From positions 248,001 through 312,000 of the forward strand of contig LQXN01000066.1 of assembly GCA_001648575.1 (NCBI GenBank): a DNA stretch of 64,000 bases. Direction: 5' to 3'. The notes beneath the pieces are model-generated. The model had not been told where the DNA came from, did not search any database, and saw nothing but the letters and a program-made list of their open reading frames with translations. The stretch comes from Sutcliffiella horikoshii DSM 8719. Its GTDB lineage: Bacteria; Bacillota; Bacilli; Bacillales; Bacillaceae_I. Position 1 is the stretch's first letter. The number at the start of each line of letters is the position of its first letter. A program made the translations under genes and the position numbers. Positions 9,441-17,911 of the stretch are shown piece after piece.

Positions 9441-12400
9441 GTGTTTAATGCGCTCATCAAAAAACCGAAAGTAACATTAATTTTTCTACTATTATTGGTG
9501 GTCATTGGTTCTTTGACCTATTTCCAAATACCAAAACGGGAGATTCCTGAAATCTCACTCAATGTAGGAACCATCACAACTGTCTATCCAGGGGCATCGC
9601 CAAATGTAGTTGAACGTGATATCACGACCCCGCTTGAAAAGGAATTATTGGATATCGATGGGATGGACAGTGTCACTTCCGTCTCCGGATTAGGGATATC
9701 TAATATCGTTATGGAGCTCACAGATGATGCGGACAGGGATAAAGTATTCTCCCTTGTACAGCAAAAGGTGTCAGATGTTAGCCGGGAGTTTCCGGAAGAC
9801 GCATTTGAGCCGACAGTAAACTCGGATATTCAGATGGGAGCAATCGCATCCTATCATGTGCTTCATGAAGACCGTGCTTTATTATTGGAGCAAAAAGATG
9901 TGATTGAGGATTGGGTACCTAAGTTAGAGAAGATTGACGGAGTCCGTAAAGTCACGATAAAAGGACTTGAAGAGTCCAGTTACACACTTAATTTAGATTC
10001 TGAAAGCATGAAAGAAGAAAGAGTGCTGCTTCCGGATGTCATAACAGCCATCCAAAACGAGTTGGAAATCACTCCCCTCGGTAGTCAACAGGAAGGAAAC
10101 AAAATTTCCCAATTGACTTTTGAACATATCGAAAATATTGAAGATGTGGAATCTGTCTTTCTTAAAAAGGATGATGAAGGAAACTCCCTGTATGTGGGAG
10201 ATATTGCAAATTTGACGCAAATCCCCACAGAACAGGAAGATTACATTTTATACAATGGGACACCTGCCATTTCCTTGACGATCATGCAGGAAAAAGGAGT
10301 GGACATCCCTACACTTCATTCAAAAGTGGATGCAGAGTTGGAACGCCTCTCCAAAGATTTGCCCGATGAAGTGGAGATGGATCTTTACTATACTCAAAAT
10401 GATATTGTATCCAAGATTTTCAAAGACTTGGGAATATCATTCCTGATTTCCATCCTGGCAGTGGTATTAATAACGTTTTTCGGATTAAATGCCGTATCCG
10501 CCATTCTGGTGGCAATCTCCATTCCAATTTCAATAGCGCTCGGATTGATACCCCTTCCGTATGCAAATGTGGATTTAAATCAAATCTCCATTATCGGGAT
10601 CATCATAGCACTCGGGATCTTGGTGGATGATGCAATTGTAGTCAATGACAACATCCAACGACGTTACCAGCTTGGAGACGGTCCGCTAGAAGGTGCCATA
10701 ACAGGCACAAAAGAAGTTAGGGTATCTATCATTACCTCTACCCTGGCGATTGTCTTTACCTTTTTGCCATTGACTTTCTTAGGTGGTCCGAATGGTGCAT
10801 TCATTTCCGCACTGCCGACGGTACTAATCGCCACAATCATCGGCTCGACCATTGTCGCTTTGACCATTGTACCGATTTTCATGGCTTGGCGTCAGAAGAA
10901 AAAGAAACGTAAAAAAACAAAGGACGGTTTGCTTGGATCACAATTTGATAATGCAAGTAACTGGTATAGTTCGAAAGTTTTAACTAAAGTAGTGAAAAAA
11001 CCTTTGCTTACAGGGCTTGCAGTTCTTATTTTCTGTACCGCGAGTTACGCTCTGGTTCCGTTCATTCCTGTAGTATTTTTCCCGAGTGCAGATAGAGAAG
11101 AAGTAACAGTGTCTGTCACTTACCCTGCTGGCACACCTCTTGAGGAGACAGAGTCAAGGCTCCAACAGATGGAAGAGGGTATTAAGACAGATGAAGCAGT
11201 TAACGAAACGACCATCTTTGCAGGGAGTGGGGAACCTGGGATATTTGGTAGCACCTTGTCCAATTCAGGAGAGAATACAGGACAGATTGTCATCAGAGTC
11301 GACAGGGAGCAACAGTCTGCTGAAGAGACAGTAAACAAATGGCAGTCTAAACTGCGCGAAGATAATCCAGATGCGGTAGTCATGCTTTCCACTATTGAAG
11401 CAGGACCTCCTGTTGGAGCTCCTATCGCTCTGACGGTAGTCGGGGAAGATATAGAAGAACTGATGGAATCCGTCAATGGGATGAAAGAAGAGATTGAAAG
11501 CTTGGAAGGAAGCGGAGCTGTCATTGATGATGTAGGTTCGCCACAGCCTACCGTCAACTATGTACCTGATAGGGAAGCATTGGAGGAGCATGGCATCACT
11601 TCCCAGGAAATTAGCAATCAAATCAGGCTTGTTACAGAAGGGATTCCGGTTGGGTCTTATGAAGCAGGGCTTGAAAGAGAAACACTGACCATCATCCAAG
11701 ATTTTGTAGAGGATGGAGAAACAATTGATCTTGAAGCGTTGGAGCTTCCAAGTAAAACCGAAACTACTGAGTTTGGAGCACCGGTTCTCGTTCCGCTATC
11801 TGACCTGGTATCTCTTGAAGAAACAGAAGTGCTGCCATTGATTCCGCATAAGGACGGAGAAAGAACCATTACGGTCCGTGTGTATCCGGGGGAAGATGAC
11901 AAGCAGAAATTGGAGTCAGAAGTGAAAGATATAGCAACATCCTATGAGACAGATAGTATTTCGATTTCTGTGGGAGGCGAATCATCTGCAAGAAGCGACT
12001 TCTTCATCGAAGTAGGAAAACTGTTCCTGATCGTTATTTTCTTGATATATATCTTAATGGTTGTTCAGTTCAATTCATTAAGACTGCCATTGTTGATCAT
12101 GAGTTCCGTGTACCTGGCCATTTCAGGGGCCATGATAGGCTTATTCATCACTCAAACAGGACTCGGTTTCATGGCGATGATGGGGATCGTATCGCTTGCG
12201 GGAATAGTGGTTCGGAATGCTACAGTGTTCATTGAATTCATGGAATCCCGTTTGCAGGAGGGGGCAACTCTGAGTGAAGCGGTTATTGATTCAGGTAAAG
12301 CAAGATTGCGACCGGTCGTATTGACGGCCTTTACATCTATTGCCGCTTTACTTCCGATAGCATTCAGCGGGGATGTGTTGTTTACCCCACTTGCCATTTC

Positions 12401-12497
12401 AATCATTTCAGGGATTTTCTTCTCGACATTCTTTACATTGCTGTTTGTACCAGCATTTTATATTGTGATTAAGCGGAAGAAAGTAAAAGAAGTCTAA
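9441..12497 (+). CDS. RND-family efflux transporter permease (SwrC/AcrB-like)
   Basis: 1018 residues, GTG start 7 bases after AGGAGGAC. The N-terminus (KPKVTLIFLLLLVVIGSLTY) is the first helix; a large extracellular loop follows (YPGASPNVVERDITTPLEKEL); then a helix block containing the proton-relay motif region GIIIALGILVDDAIVVNDN. A second half repeats this pattern (SLAGIVVRNATVFIEF). Closest in kind to Bacillus SwrC (YerP), which exports surfactin-like lipopeptides and other amphiphiles. It stands alone, without a membrane-fusion gene, and lies between the KASIII operon and the acyl-CoA ligase. Confidence 0.9.
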   Translation: MFNALIKKPKVTLIFLLLLVVIGSLTYFQIPKREIPEISLNVGTITTVYPGASPNVVERDITTPLEKELLDIDGMDSVTSVSGLGISNIVMELTDDADRDKVFSLVQQKVSDVSREFPEDAFEPTVNSDIQMGAIASYHVLHEDRALLLEQKDVIEDWVPKLEKIDGVRKVTIKGLEESSYTLNLDSESMKEERVLLPDVITAIQNELEITPLGSQQEGNKISQLTFEHIENIEDVESVFLKKDDEGNSLYVGDIANLTQIPTEQEDYILYNGTPAISLTIMQEKGVDIPTLHSKVDAELERLSKDLPDEVEMDLYYTQNDIVSKIFKDLGISFLISILAVVLITFFGLNAVSAILVAISIPISIALGLIPLPYANVDLNQISIIGIIIALGILVDDAIVVNDNIQRRYQLGDGPLEGAITGTKEVRVSIITSTLAIVFTFLPLTFLGGPNGAFISALPTVLIATIIGSTIVALTIVPIFMAWRQKKKKRKKTKDGLLGSQFDNASNWYSSKVLTKVVKKPLLTGLAVLIFCTASYALVPFIPVVFFPSADREEVTVSVTYPAGTPLEETESRLQQMEEGIKTDEAVNETTIFAGSGEPGIFGSTLSNSGENTGQIVIRVDREQQSAEETVNKWQSKLREDNPDAVVMLSTIEAGPPVGAPIALTVVGEDIEELMESVNGMKEEIESLEGSGAVIDDVGSPQPTVNYVPDREALEEHGITSQEISNQIRLVTEGIPVGSYEAGLERETLTIIQDFVEDGETIDLEALELPSKTETTEFGAPVLVPLSDLVSLEETEVLPLIPHKDGERTITVRVYPGEDDKQKLESEVKDIATSYETDSISISVGGESSARSDFFIEVGKLFLIVIFLIYILMVVQFNSLRLPLLIMSSVYLAISGAMIGLFITQTGLGFMAMMGIVSLAGIVVRNATVFIEFMESRLQEGATLSEAVIDSGKARLRPVVLTAFTSIAALLPIAFSGDVLFTPLAISIISGIFFSTFFTLLFVPAFYIVIKRKKVKEV

Positions 12498-12506
12498 ACA
12501 ATTGTG

Positions 12507-12544
12507 AACGGGCATCCATCAAGGTGATGGTGCCCGTTTCTTTT
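12507..12544 (+). terminator. Intrinsic terminator after the RND gene
   Basis: AACGGGCA pairs with TGCCCGTT and an inner CCATCA/TGATGG stem extends it; a TCTTTT run follows. Confidence 0.9.
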
Positions 12545-12577
12545 GATGAATCCAACTACCGAGATATCCATCCTCCT

Positions 12578-12611
12578 CTGTAACCCTTCTGTAACTCCGA
12601 TCTCTTATAGT
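12578..12611 (+). promoter_or_regulatory. SARP-type direct repeat and -10 box upstream of the acyl-CoA ligase
   Basis: Heptamers CTGTAAC at 12578-12584 and 12589-12595 with a 4-bp spacer (CCTT), then TATAGT at 12606-12611, 10 bp downstream. It matches the arrangement at 1664-1695, including the TGTAAC core, and suggests that both units respond to the BTAD regulator at the window start. Confidence 0.58.
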
Positions 12612-12640
12612 GTTACTATCATGTAAGGTGTAGGGGAGAG

Positions 12641-14149
12641 ATGGTAGTGGAATGGAATGGTTCTTGGTTACAGAAGCGTTCACAACATTCTCCGCATAAG
12701 ATCGCAGTGATAGACGGCGAAACGGGAGAAAGGTGGAGTTATAAGCAATTATATGACCGATCAAGAGTCATGGCAGGCAGACTTCTTTCTGCAGGAATCG
12801 AAATAGGAGATCGAGTGGCTTTATTGTCTCCAAATCATATAGTGTACTTTGATTTGCTATTTGCCTGTGGAGAAATTGGAGCAACTTTTGTCCCGCTCAA
12901 TTGGAGATTGGCGGAAAAGGAATGGAACTATATAGTAAAGGATTGCAATGCTAAATGTGTGATAGTACATGATGAGTATTTGGAGGATTCAAAAGCCATA
13001 GAAAGTCAGGTATACACCGTGGAAGATTTGCCCACTAAGGAAATCCAATGGAATGGTTCATCTTCTTCAAGTACCAATGACCCGGCAGCCATCATTTATA
13101 CGGGAGGCACGACAGGGCAACCAAAAGGTGTAATCCTTACTTATGAGAACATCATATCTAATGCAATCAATACAATCGTAAGCTGGGGATTACATAAAGA
13201 GGATATCACCCTCACTTGCCTGCCTATGTTTCATACCGGCGGCTTGAATGCCTTATCCACTCCATTACTCATGGCCGGTGGGACAGTTGTCTTGATGAGG
13301 AATTTTGAAGCGGAAAAAACCATGCAATTATTGAACTTATATGAATGTACTATTACCTTAATGGTTCCGACGATGTATAGCATGCTGGTTGAGCACCCAT
13401 ATTTTCGTGAAACAGACTTCCCGACGATGAAAACATTCCTTTCGGGTGGGGCACCTTGCCCACTGGAAATATATGAAGCATTCAATCAAAAGGGAAAACT
13501 GTTTAAAGAAGGTTATGGATTAACAGAAGCAGGTCCAAATAATTTTTACATCGATTCATATGAAGCATATGGAAAAAAAGGCTCAGTAGGCAAAGCGATG
13601 TTATTCAATGAAGTTAAATTGATGATAAATGATAGCCAAGAAGCGGGTGAAGGGGAGGTCGGAGAAATCTTTATAAGAGGTTCCCATGTCTTTTCAGAAT
13701 ATTGTGGGAAAGAAGAGGAAACCAAAAAAGCCAAATGCGGTGGGTGGCTGAAAACAGGGGATTTGGGTCGCAGAGATGAAGATGGTTATTTTTATATAGT
13801 CGGCAGGACAAAGGATATGATCATATCAGGCGGAGAGAACATCTATCCTTTGGAAGTGGAACAGATTCTCTGCCAGCATGAAGCTGTAAAAGAAGCTTGT
13901 GTAATAGGTGTTCAACATGCTGTATGGGGAGAAGCGGTCATTGCCATCATCTCGCAGAAGAAGCAGACTTCTGAAAAGGAACTTCTGACCTTCTGCAAGA
14001 GGAGAATCGGAGTCTATAAAATACCTAAGAAAATAATCTTTGTACCGGAATTACCTAAGACGGCAGTGGGGAAAATAGATAAAAAACATCTACAGGATTC
14101 ATTCAGGGAACTATTCATTCAAAAGGAAAACAAGGAAGAATTAATATAA
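12641..14149 (+). CDS. Acyl-CoA synthetase (AMP-dependent ligase)
   Basis: 502 residues. The AMP-binding P-loop IIYTGGTTGQPKGVI, the GYGLTEAG motif, KTGDLGRRDEDGYFYIVGR and the C-terminal PKTAVGKIDKKHL catalytic lysine are all present, so the enzyme should adenylate a carboxylic acid and pass it to CoA. It is shorter than long-chain fatty acid ligases and near MenE/4-coumarate-ligase-like members. It is monocistronic, has its own terminator and shares a control motif with the importer operon, so the acid activated is plausibly the one imported. Confidence 0.88.
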   Translation: MVVEWNGSWLQKRSQHSPHKIAVIDGETGERWSYKQLYDRSRVMAGRLLSAGIEIGDRVALLSPNHIVYFDLLFACGEIGATFVPLNWRLAEKEWNYIVKDCNAKCVIVHDEYLEDSKAIESQVYTVEDLPTKEIQWNGSSSSSTNDPAAIIYTGGTTGQPKGVILTYENIISNAINTIVSWGLHKEDITLTCLPMFHTGGLNALSTPLLMAGGTVVLMRNFEAEKTMQLLNLYECTITLMVPTMYSMLVEHPYFRETDFPTMKTFLSGGAPCPLEIYEAFNQKGKLFKEGYGLTEAGPNNFYIDSYEAYGKKGSVGKAMLFNEVKLMINDSQEAGEGEVGEIFIRGSHVFSEYCGKEEETKKAKCGGWLKTGDLGRRDEDGYFYIVGRTKDMIISGGENIYPLEVEQILCQHEAVKEACVIGVQHAVWGEAVIAIISQKKQTSEKELLTFCKRRIGVYKIPKKIIFVPELPKTAVGKIDKKHLQDSFRELFIQKENKEELI

Positions 14150-14160
14150 TAGAAAAATTA

Positions 14161-14209
14161 ACAAAAAGATACACCTAGCATTTTTGGCAGACTAGGTGTA
14201 TCTTTTTGT
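14161..14209. terminator. Strong terminator between acyl-CoA ligase and the mifM-like gene
   Basis: 18-bp perfect stem (14161-14178 with 14192-14209), flanked by A and T runs on the two sides, so it can act in both directions. Confidence 0.92.
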
Positions 14210-14299
14210 TGTAAGGATATACTTTAGATGAAACTTATTTAATTCTGTTTCGTACAAGTAGTATCTACTATACTCACACACAAAGGTGAATGCATATAT

Positions 14300-14572
14300 A
14301 TGGAATTTTATCTTGATATACTACTCTACGCCCCATATGTAACAGCCGCGATTCTTTGTTTGATGACGTTCTGCTTTTTCGTTGATTCAAAGTATGTGGT
14401 CTGCCATCAAAACGGCTATACAACATCACTGGACCTTGAAGCCAACAAGCTGCAGTCAGTCATCGGTAAAAGAAAAAGGCTTATAACATTTATTTATAGA
14501 AAAAGGCCAACAAAAGAAACAACCTTGGATGAAGAAGATTCCTCCCTCTACTTAGCTTACATGAATCGCTAA
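14300..14572 (+). CDS. mifM: MifM-like regulatory nascent chain upstream of yidC2
   Basis: 90 residues. One N-terminal transmembrane helix (residues 7-28), then a basic segment with R60-L-I-T-F-I-Y-R-K and an acidic run DEED at 77-80, ten residues before the end. B. subtilis MifM, as I remember it, is about 95 residues, stalls the ribosome at a DEED-type run near 85-88, and needs an Arg-Ile pair about 15 residues earlier; here Ile62 also lies 15 residues before the DEED. The gene sits 27 bases upstream of a YidC2-type insertase whose Shine-Dalgarno is paired with this gene's own 3' codons (14537-14553). Role: stall when YidC activity is low, opening the yidC2 ribosome site. Identification rests on context, length and motif. 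Confidence 0.8.
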   Translation: MEFYLDILLYAPYVTAAILCLMTFCFFVDSKYVVCHQNGYTTSLDLEANKLQSVIGKRKRLITFIYRKRPTKETTLDEEDSSLYLAYMNR

Positions 14573-14595
14573 TCTTGTAAAAAGTAGGAGGAATC
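14537..14595 (+). promoter_or_regulatory. Hairpin sequestering the yidC2 Shine-Dalgarno
   Basis: GATTCCTCC (14537-14545) is the exact complement of GGAGGAATC (14587-14595), which contains the yidC2 ribosome site. TACTT (14549-14553) pairs with AAGTA (14582-14586), extending the stem past a 3-base bulge. The 5' arm begins at the Asp80 codon that ends the DEED run of the upstream ORF, so a ribosome stalled there would cover it. Confidence 0.8.
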
Positions 14596-14599
14596 AACA

Positions 14600-15370
14600 T
14601 TGAAAAAGTTTTGGACAATTAGTTTAATAATATTTCTGGTAGCTTTATTATCTGGCTGCAATATGAGCGAACCGATAACAGCTGATAGTTCAGGAGTATG
14701 GAACCATTACTTCGTTTATCCGCTATCCCTTGCATTGACCACAGTTGCCGGTTGGACAGGTGGAAGCTATGGTATCTCAATCATTCTTGTAACCATCGCC
14801 ATTCGCACGCTTATTTTACCACTGGCATTGAAGCAACAAAAAAACATGCTCGCCATGCAAAAACTTAAGCCTGAAATGGAAGCAATACAAAAGAAGTATA
14901 AAGATAAGAAGAATCCGGATGATCAAAAAAAGATGCAAACGGAATTGATGGGCTTGTATCAAACCCATAAAGTAAATCCGGCTGCAGGCTGCTTTCCGAT
15001 GTTGATCCAAATGCCCGTGATCATGGCTTTCTATTATGCAATCGGGAGAACTACGGAAATAGCCGAGCATTCTTTCTTCTGGTTCAGCTTAGGACAGCCT
15101 GATCCCTTGCATATCTTGCCGGTAGTGGCAGCTATCACCACTTTTATCCAGACAAGAGTAACCTTGACAGATGATATCCAGCCACAGATGAAGATGGTTA
15201 TGAACATCATTCCAGTCATGATTTTGATTGCAGGTTTGACGCTCCCATCCGCCCTTGCGCTATACTGGGTGGTCGGTAATATGTTTGGAATCGCCCAAGG
15301 CCTTTATTTGAAAAAACGGATGAGAACCCTGAGAGAGATAGAAGAAACAACAGCTGTGCCGAGCACATAA
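14600..15370 (+). CDS. yidC2: YidC2/OxaA2 membrane protein insertase
   Basis: 256 residues from a TTG start after GTAGGAGG. It has a lipoprotein signal with LSGC (Cys20), five or so membrane helices, the conserved groove arginine (TIAIRTLILP, Arg69) and the VNPAAGCFPMLIQMPV motif of the YidC/Oxa1 family. It inserts and folds membrane proteins. A second paralogue (SpoIIIJ) is normally elsewhere; this copy's position behind a MifM-like gene identifies it as the inducible YidC2/YqjG type. Confidence 0.93.
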   Translation: MKKFWTISLIIFLVALLSGCNMSEPITADSSGVWNHYFVYPLSLALTTVAGWTGGSYGISIILVTIAIRTLILPLALKQQKNMLAMQKLKPEMEAIQKKYKDKKNPDDQKKMQTELMGLYQTHKVNPAAGCFPMLIQMPVIMAFYYAIGRTTEIAEHSFFWFSLGQPDPLHILPVVAAITTFIQTRVTLTDDIQPQMKMVMNIIPVMILIAGLTLPSALALYWVVGNMFGIAQGLYLKKRMRTLREIEETTAVPST

Positions 15371-15375
15371 AACTC

Positions 15376-15416
15376 AAAAACCTCTAACCTCCAAAAGTGA
15401 GGGTGGAGGTTTTTTT
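15376..15416 (+). terminator. Intrinsic terminator after yidC2
   Basis: AAAAACCTC pairs with GAGGTTTTT; an inner CCTC/GAGG stem is present; a T run follows. Confidence 0.85.
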
Positions 15417-15608
15417 ATATTTTTTTGTAAAAACATGTTAATTTATCAGGGAAAAAAGGTATAGGAATAAGTAGATGATAAGTGAGTGTTAGGAATATGT
15501 ACACATGACAAAAGGTTGATTCTTGCAAAAACCATAGTTTCATCATACTCCAGTTGCAGTTCATGGGTTATTATGGAAGTGGTAATGTGTCAGAAAGGAG
15601 TTTTTGGA

Positions 15609-16028
15609 ATGAGCTTAGAGAATATTTCTGCCCAAATAAGTTCCATTCACTCTCAAATAAATGGGCTGAACCAATCGCTTCAAATAAAAAGAGAACAATT
15701 TAATCGTCTGATAAAGTGCGAGCAGGAATATCATCATATGATTGGTTCACTAGAATCAAACTACTCCTCCATCAGACAGCCTGAATTGTCAGGAGAGACT
15801 TGGACTGGCAGTAATGCTGATGAATTCAGAAGAATAAGGGAACAGGAAATCATCCAATCTTTCAAAGATATCCTGGATGTTCAATCAAATCAGATTGAAA
15901 GTCGACTATCGGATAAAATCAATCAATTGCGAATGGAAGTAGGAGCATTGGAGAGTCAGATATCTTATCAAAGATCAAGGCTTTACAACCTTCAATCGGA
16001 GAGGAGGACATTGATAGCAAATGGGTAA
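15609..16028 (+). CDS. YwqH-like (DUF5082) LXG-operon coiled-coil protein
   Basis: 139 residues. ATG at 15609, 8 bases after AAAGGAG; the frame is open further upstream but that part has no ribosome site and reads as noise. Two long helices with heptad pattern flank a central W-T-G turn (SGETWTGSNADEF), as in WXG100-like partners. In B. subtilis ywqH-ywqI precede the LXG toxin gene ywqJ and act as its targeting partners for type VII secretion; the same order is seen here. No signal peptide. Confidence 0.8.
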   Translation: MSLENISAQISSIHSQINGLNQSLQIKREQFNRLIKCEQEYHHMIGSLESNYSSIRQPELSGETWTGSNADEFRRIREQEIIQSFKDILDVQSNQIESRLSDKINQLRMEVGALESQISYQRSRLYNLQSERRTLIANG

Positions 16029-16308
16029 AGAGATAAAAGTTATGCAGGAGGAAGTGAACGCGGCGTTATCACAGACGTTGACTTCCGTTCAAGCGGTCAA
16101 AGTGAATGCTCCTCCAACTGTGGCAGGAAGGAGCCAGCTTTCTTCCCTGGATGAAATGGAAAAACTACTTCAGGATTTATTAACAGCTACTACATCCTAT
16201 CAAACCCTCCTTACAGACCAGCTTCAAAAGACAAAAACACTCACTGACAGTATGGTGGAAAAAGATCAGGCATTAGCGACTGGTATCAGCAGAGGTGATT
16301 ATCGTTGA
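16021..16308 (+). CDS. YwqI-like (DUF5344) small helical T7SS partner
   Basis: 95 residues, helical, Gln/Ser/Thr-rich, starting at an ATG that overlaps the previous gene by 8 bases. Size and position match YwqI, the second small partner of LXG toxins. The stop overlaps the LXG start (TTGA), so all three are translationally coupled. Confidence 0.75.
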   Translation: MGKEIKVMQEEVNAALSQTLTSVQAVKVNAPPTVAGRSQLSSLDEMEKLLQDLLTATTSYQTLLTDQLQKTKTLTDSMVEKDQALATGISRGDYR

Positions 16309-17897
16309 AAACACTTGATGCAAGGCAAATTGATTCTTTGGTAGTGGGCATGGCCCAGTTTTTCACAACACAAAAAGAGGACATGAGAAAATTGCGGGAT
16401 GACCTCACTTCATTTAGCAACCTGAATCACGCTTTAACGGGCGAGGGCGGGGATGCCATCAAATTATTCTATAGGGAGAACCATTTACCTCTGTTACTAC
16501 TCTATGAAACTACTGTAAACCAGTTTGTGTCGTTTTTAAACGAGTATAATCAAGCGAGGCAAGGGTTCGATTCTTCTAATGCGGCATTTATCAGTTCATC
16601 ATTTGTGGAGGAAGAAATTCCATCGAGCCTACAGATGCTCCGTACAAAGGTGACAGATATGGTGGACAGCATAAACAATAACTCAAGGAACGTATCTGAC
16701 ATCGTCCACCTTCCAAACCTAGTGGATGACAGATTTGTAAGCGGCACACAGCTTGCGATCAACAAAAGCAGGGAAACGGGGCGTGAACTTCATCAATTCG
16801 ACCAGCAACAGCTCAATAGGCTATCAGCCATTCACCAAGATATCTCCGTTTTTAATCAATATATCAATAGCTTATCCAATGCAGTCAGGGTTTCTGGTTT
16901 CTCCATCAGTGAGTATGTGAGCGGAAAGTGGGCAAAAGAGGAGTGGTCCAATAACCTTTACACGACACTGAATAGCAGGGCAGGGGAATACCTGTCAGAT
17001 GTGGATCAGAAAGAATGGAAAAATGCACAAGTGCTTCATAATATGAATAGTGTTCTGGATTATTTTACTTCCATAAAGGATAGGTTCAGTAATGCAGATC
17101 AATTCCTTATTGGTTCACGTTTTGCATTAACGATGTATTCTGTGGTACTGGCAAGACAGGTGAAAATTCATTACCCTAAAGGAAAACCAACCTTGGTGGA
17201 CCGCTTTAAGAGAAATTATAACTTTACTGTAAGGGCAAATAAGAGCTGGCTGGCTTCATCCGGCTATTCCAATCCTCTAGCAAAATTTGTCCGTAATATG
17301 CAAAAGGGGCCAGTGCCTAATAATGCTGTCATGAAGCAGATGGCAGAAGGTCTGAAGAAATATACCACGCCATCAAGCTTCCTCAAGCATGTCGCTGGCT
17401 TCGAAAAAAATCGCACAGTGTCACAAACAGTCCAAAAACAGGCAAACTATACCTTCGATAGAACAAAGAAGGGCGTCAAGGAAGTGGCATCCAAAGCATT
17501 AGATGCCAAAGGGATGAAAGGCGTCGCAAAAGGGATACCGATTGTTGGAAATGCTGTGACGGTCGCATCGAACTTTCAAGAGTTCACAGATCCAGCAAAT
17601 GCAGATAAATCTACCGTAAATAAAGCAGGTAGATTTGTAGCTGGAACGGCAACAGATTTAGCAGCTGCAGCGACCGGCGCAAAAATAGGTGCGACAATCG
17701 GAAGTGTAGGTGGTCCTGTAGGAATTGTAGTTGGTGGAGCTGTGGGGGCACTTGTTGGGGTAACGATCAGTTCAAAGGTCGGTGGGAAAATCAAGGAAAT
17801 TGGTGGAAACGCCCTTGAAGGTGCAGTGAATGTTGGAAAGGATCTGGCGGACAAGGCTGGGAAAACTTTTAAATCTATTGGTTCATGGTTCAGTTAG
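16305..17897 (+). CDS. LXG-domain polymorphic toxin with glycine-zipper C-terminus
   Basis: 530 residues, TTG start. Residues 1-200 form the LXG domain (LTGEGGDAIKLFYRENHLPLL at 43-63), which directs export by the type VII (Yuk/Ess) machine. Residues about 370-500 are the variable toxin end: a basic region, then alternating Gly/Ala hydrophobic helices (KIGATIGSVGGPVGIVVGG and ALVGVTISSKVGGKI) with repeated GxxxG spacing. This resembles pore-forming or membrane-depolarising LXG effectors rather than the deaminase-type YwqJ. No catalytic motif is visible in the C-terminus. Toxicity is inferred. Confidence 0.82.
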   Translation: MKTLDARQIDSLVVGMAQFFTTQKEDMRKLRDDLTSFSNLNHALTGEGGDAIKLFYRENHLPLLLLYETTVNQFVSFLNEYNQARQGFDSSNAAFISSSFVEEEIPSSLQMLRTKVTDMVDSINNNSRNVSDIVHLPNLVDDRFVSGTQLAINKSRETGRELHQFDQQQLNRLSAIHQDISVFNQYINSLSNAVRVSGFSISEYVSGKWAKEEWSNNLYTTLNSRAGEYLSDVDQKEWKNAQVLHNMNSVLDYFTSIKDRFSNADQFLIGSRFALTMYSVVLARQVKIHYPKGKPTLVDRFKRNYNFTVRANKSWLASSGYSNPLAKFVRNMQKGPVPNNAVMKQMAEGLKKYTTPSSFLKHVAGFEKNRTVSQTVQKQANYTFDRTKKGVKEVASKALDAKGMKGVAKGIPIVGNAVTVASNFQEFTDPANADKSTVNKAGRFVAGTATDLAAAATGAKIGATIGSVGGPVGIVVGGAVGALVGVTISSKVGGKIKEIGGNALEGAVNVGKDLADKAGKTFKSIGSWFS

Positions 17898-17911
17898 GAG
17901 GTTGGAGAATA

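Noticed and set aside
12519-12764. Minus-strand frame over the acyl-CoA ligase promoter
   Set aside because: Overlaps a terminator, the SARP-type repeats and the ligase 5' end; no start signal.
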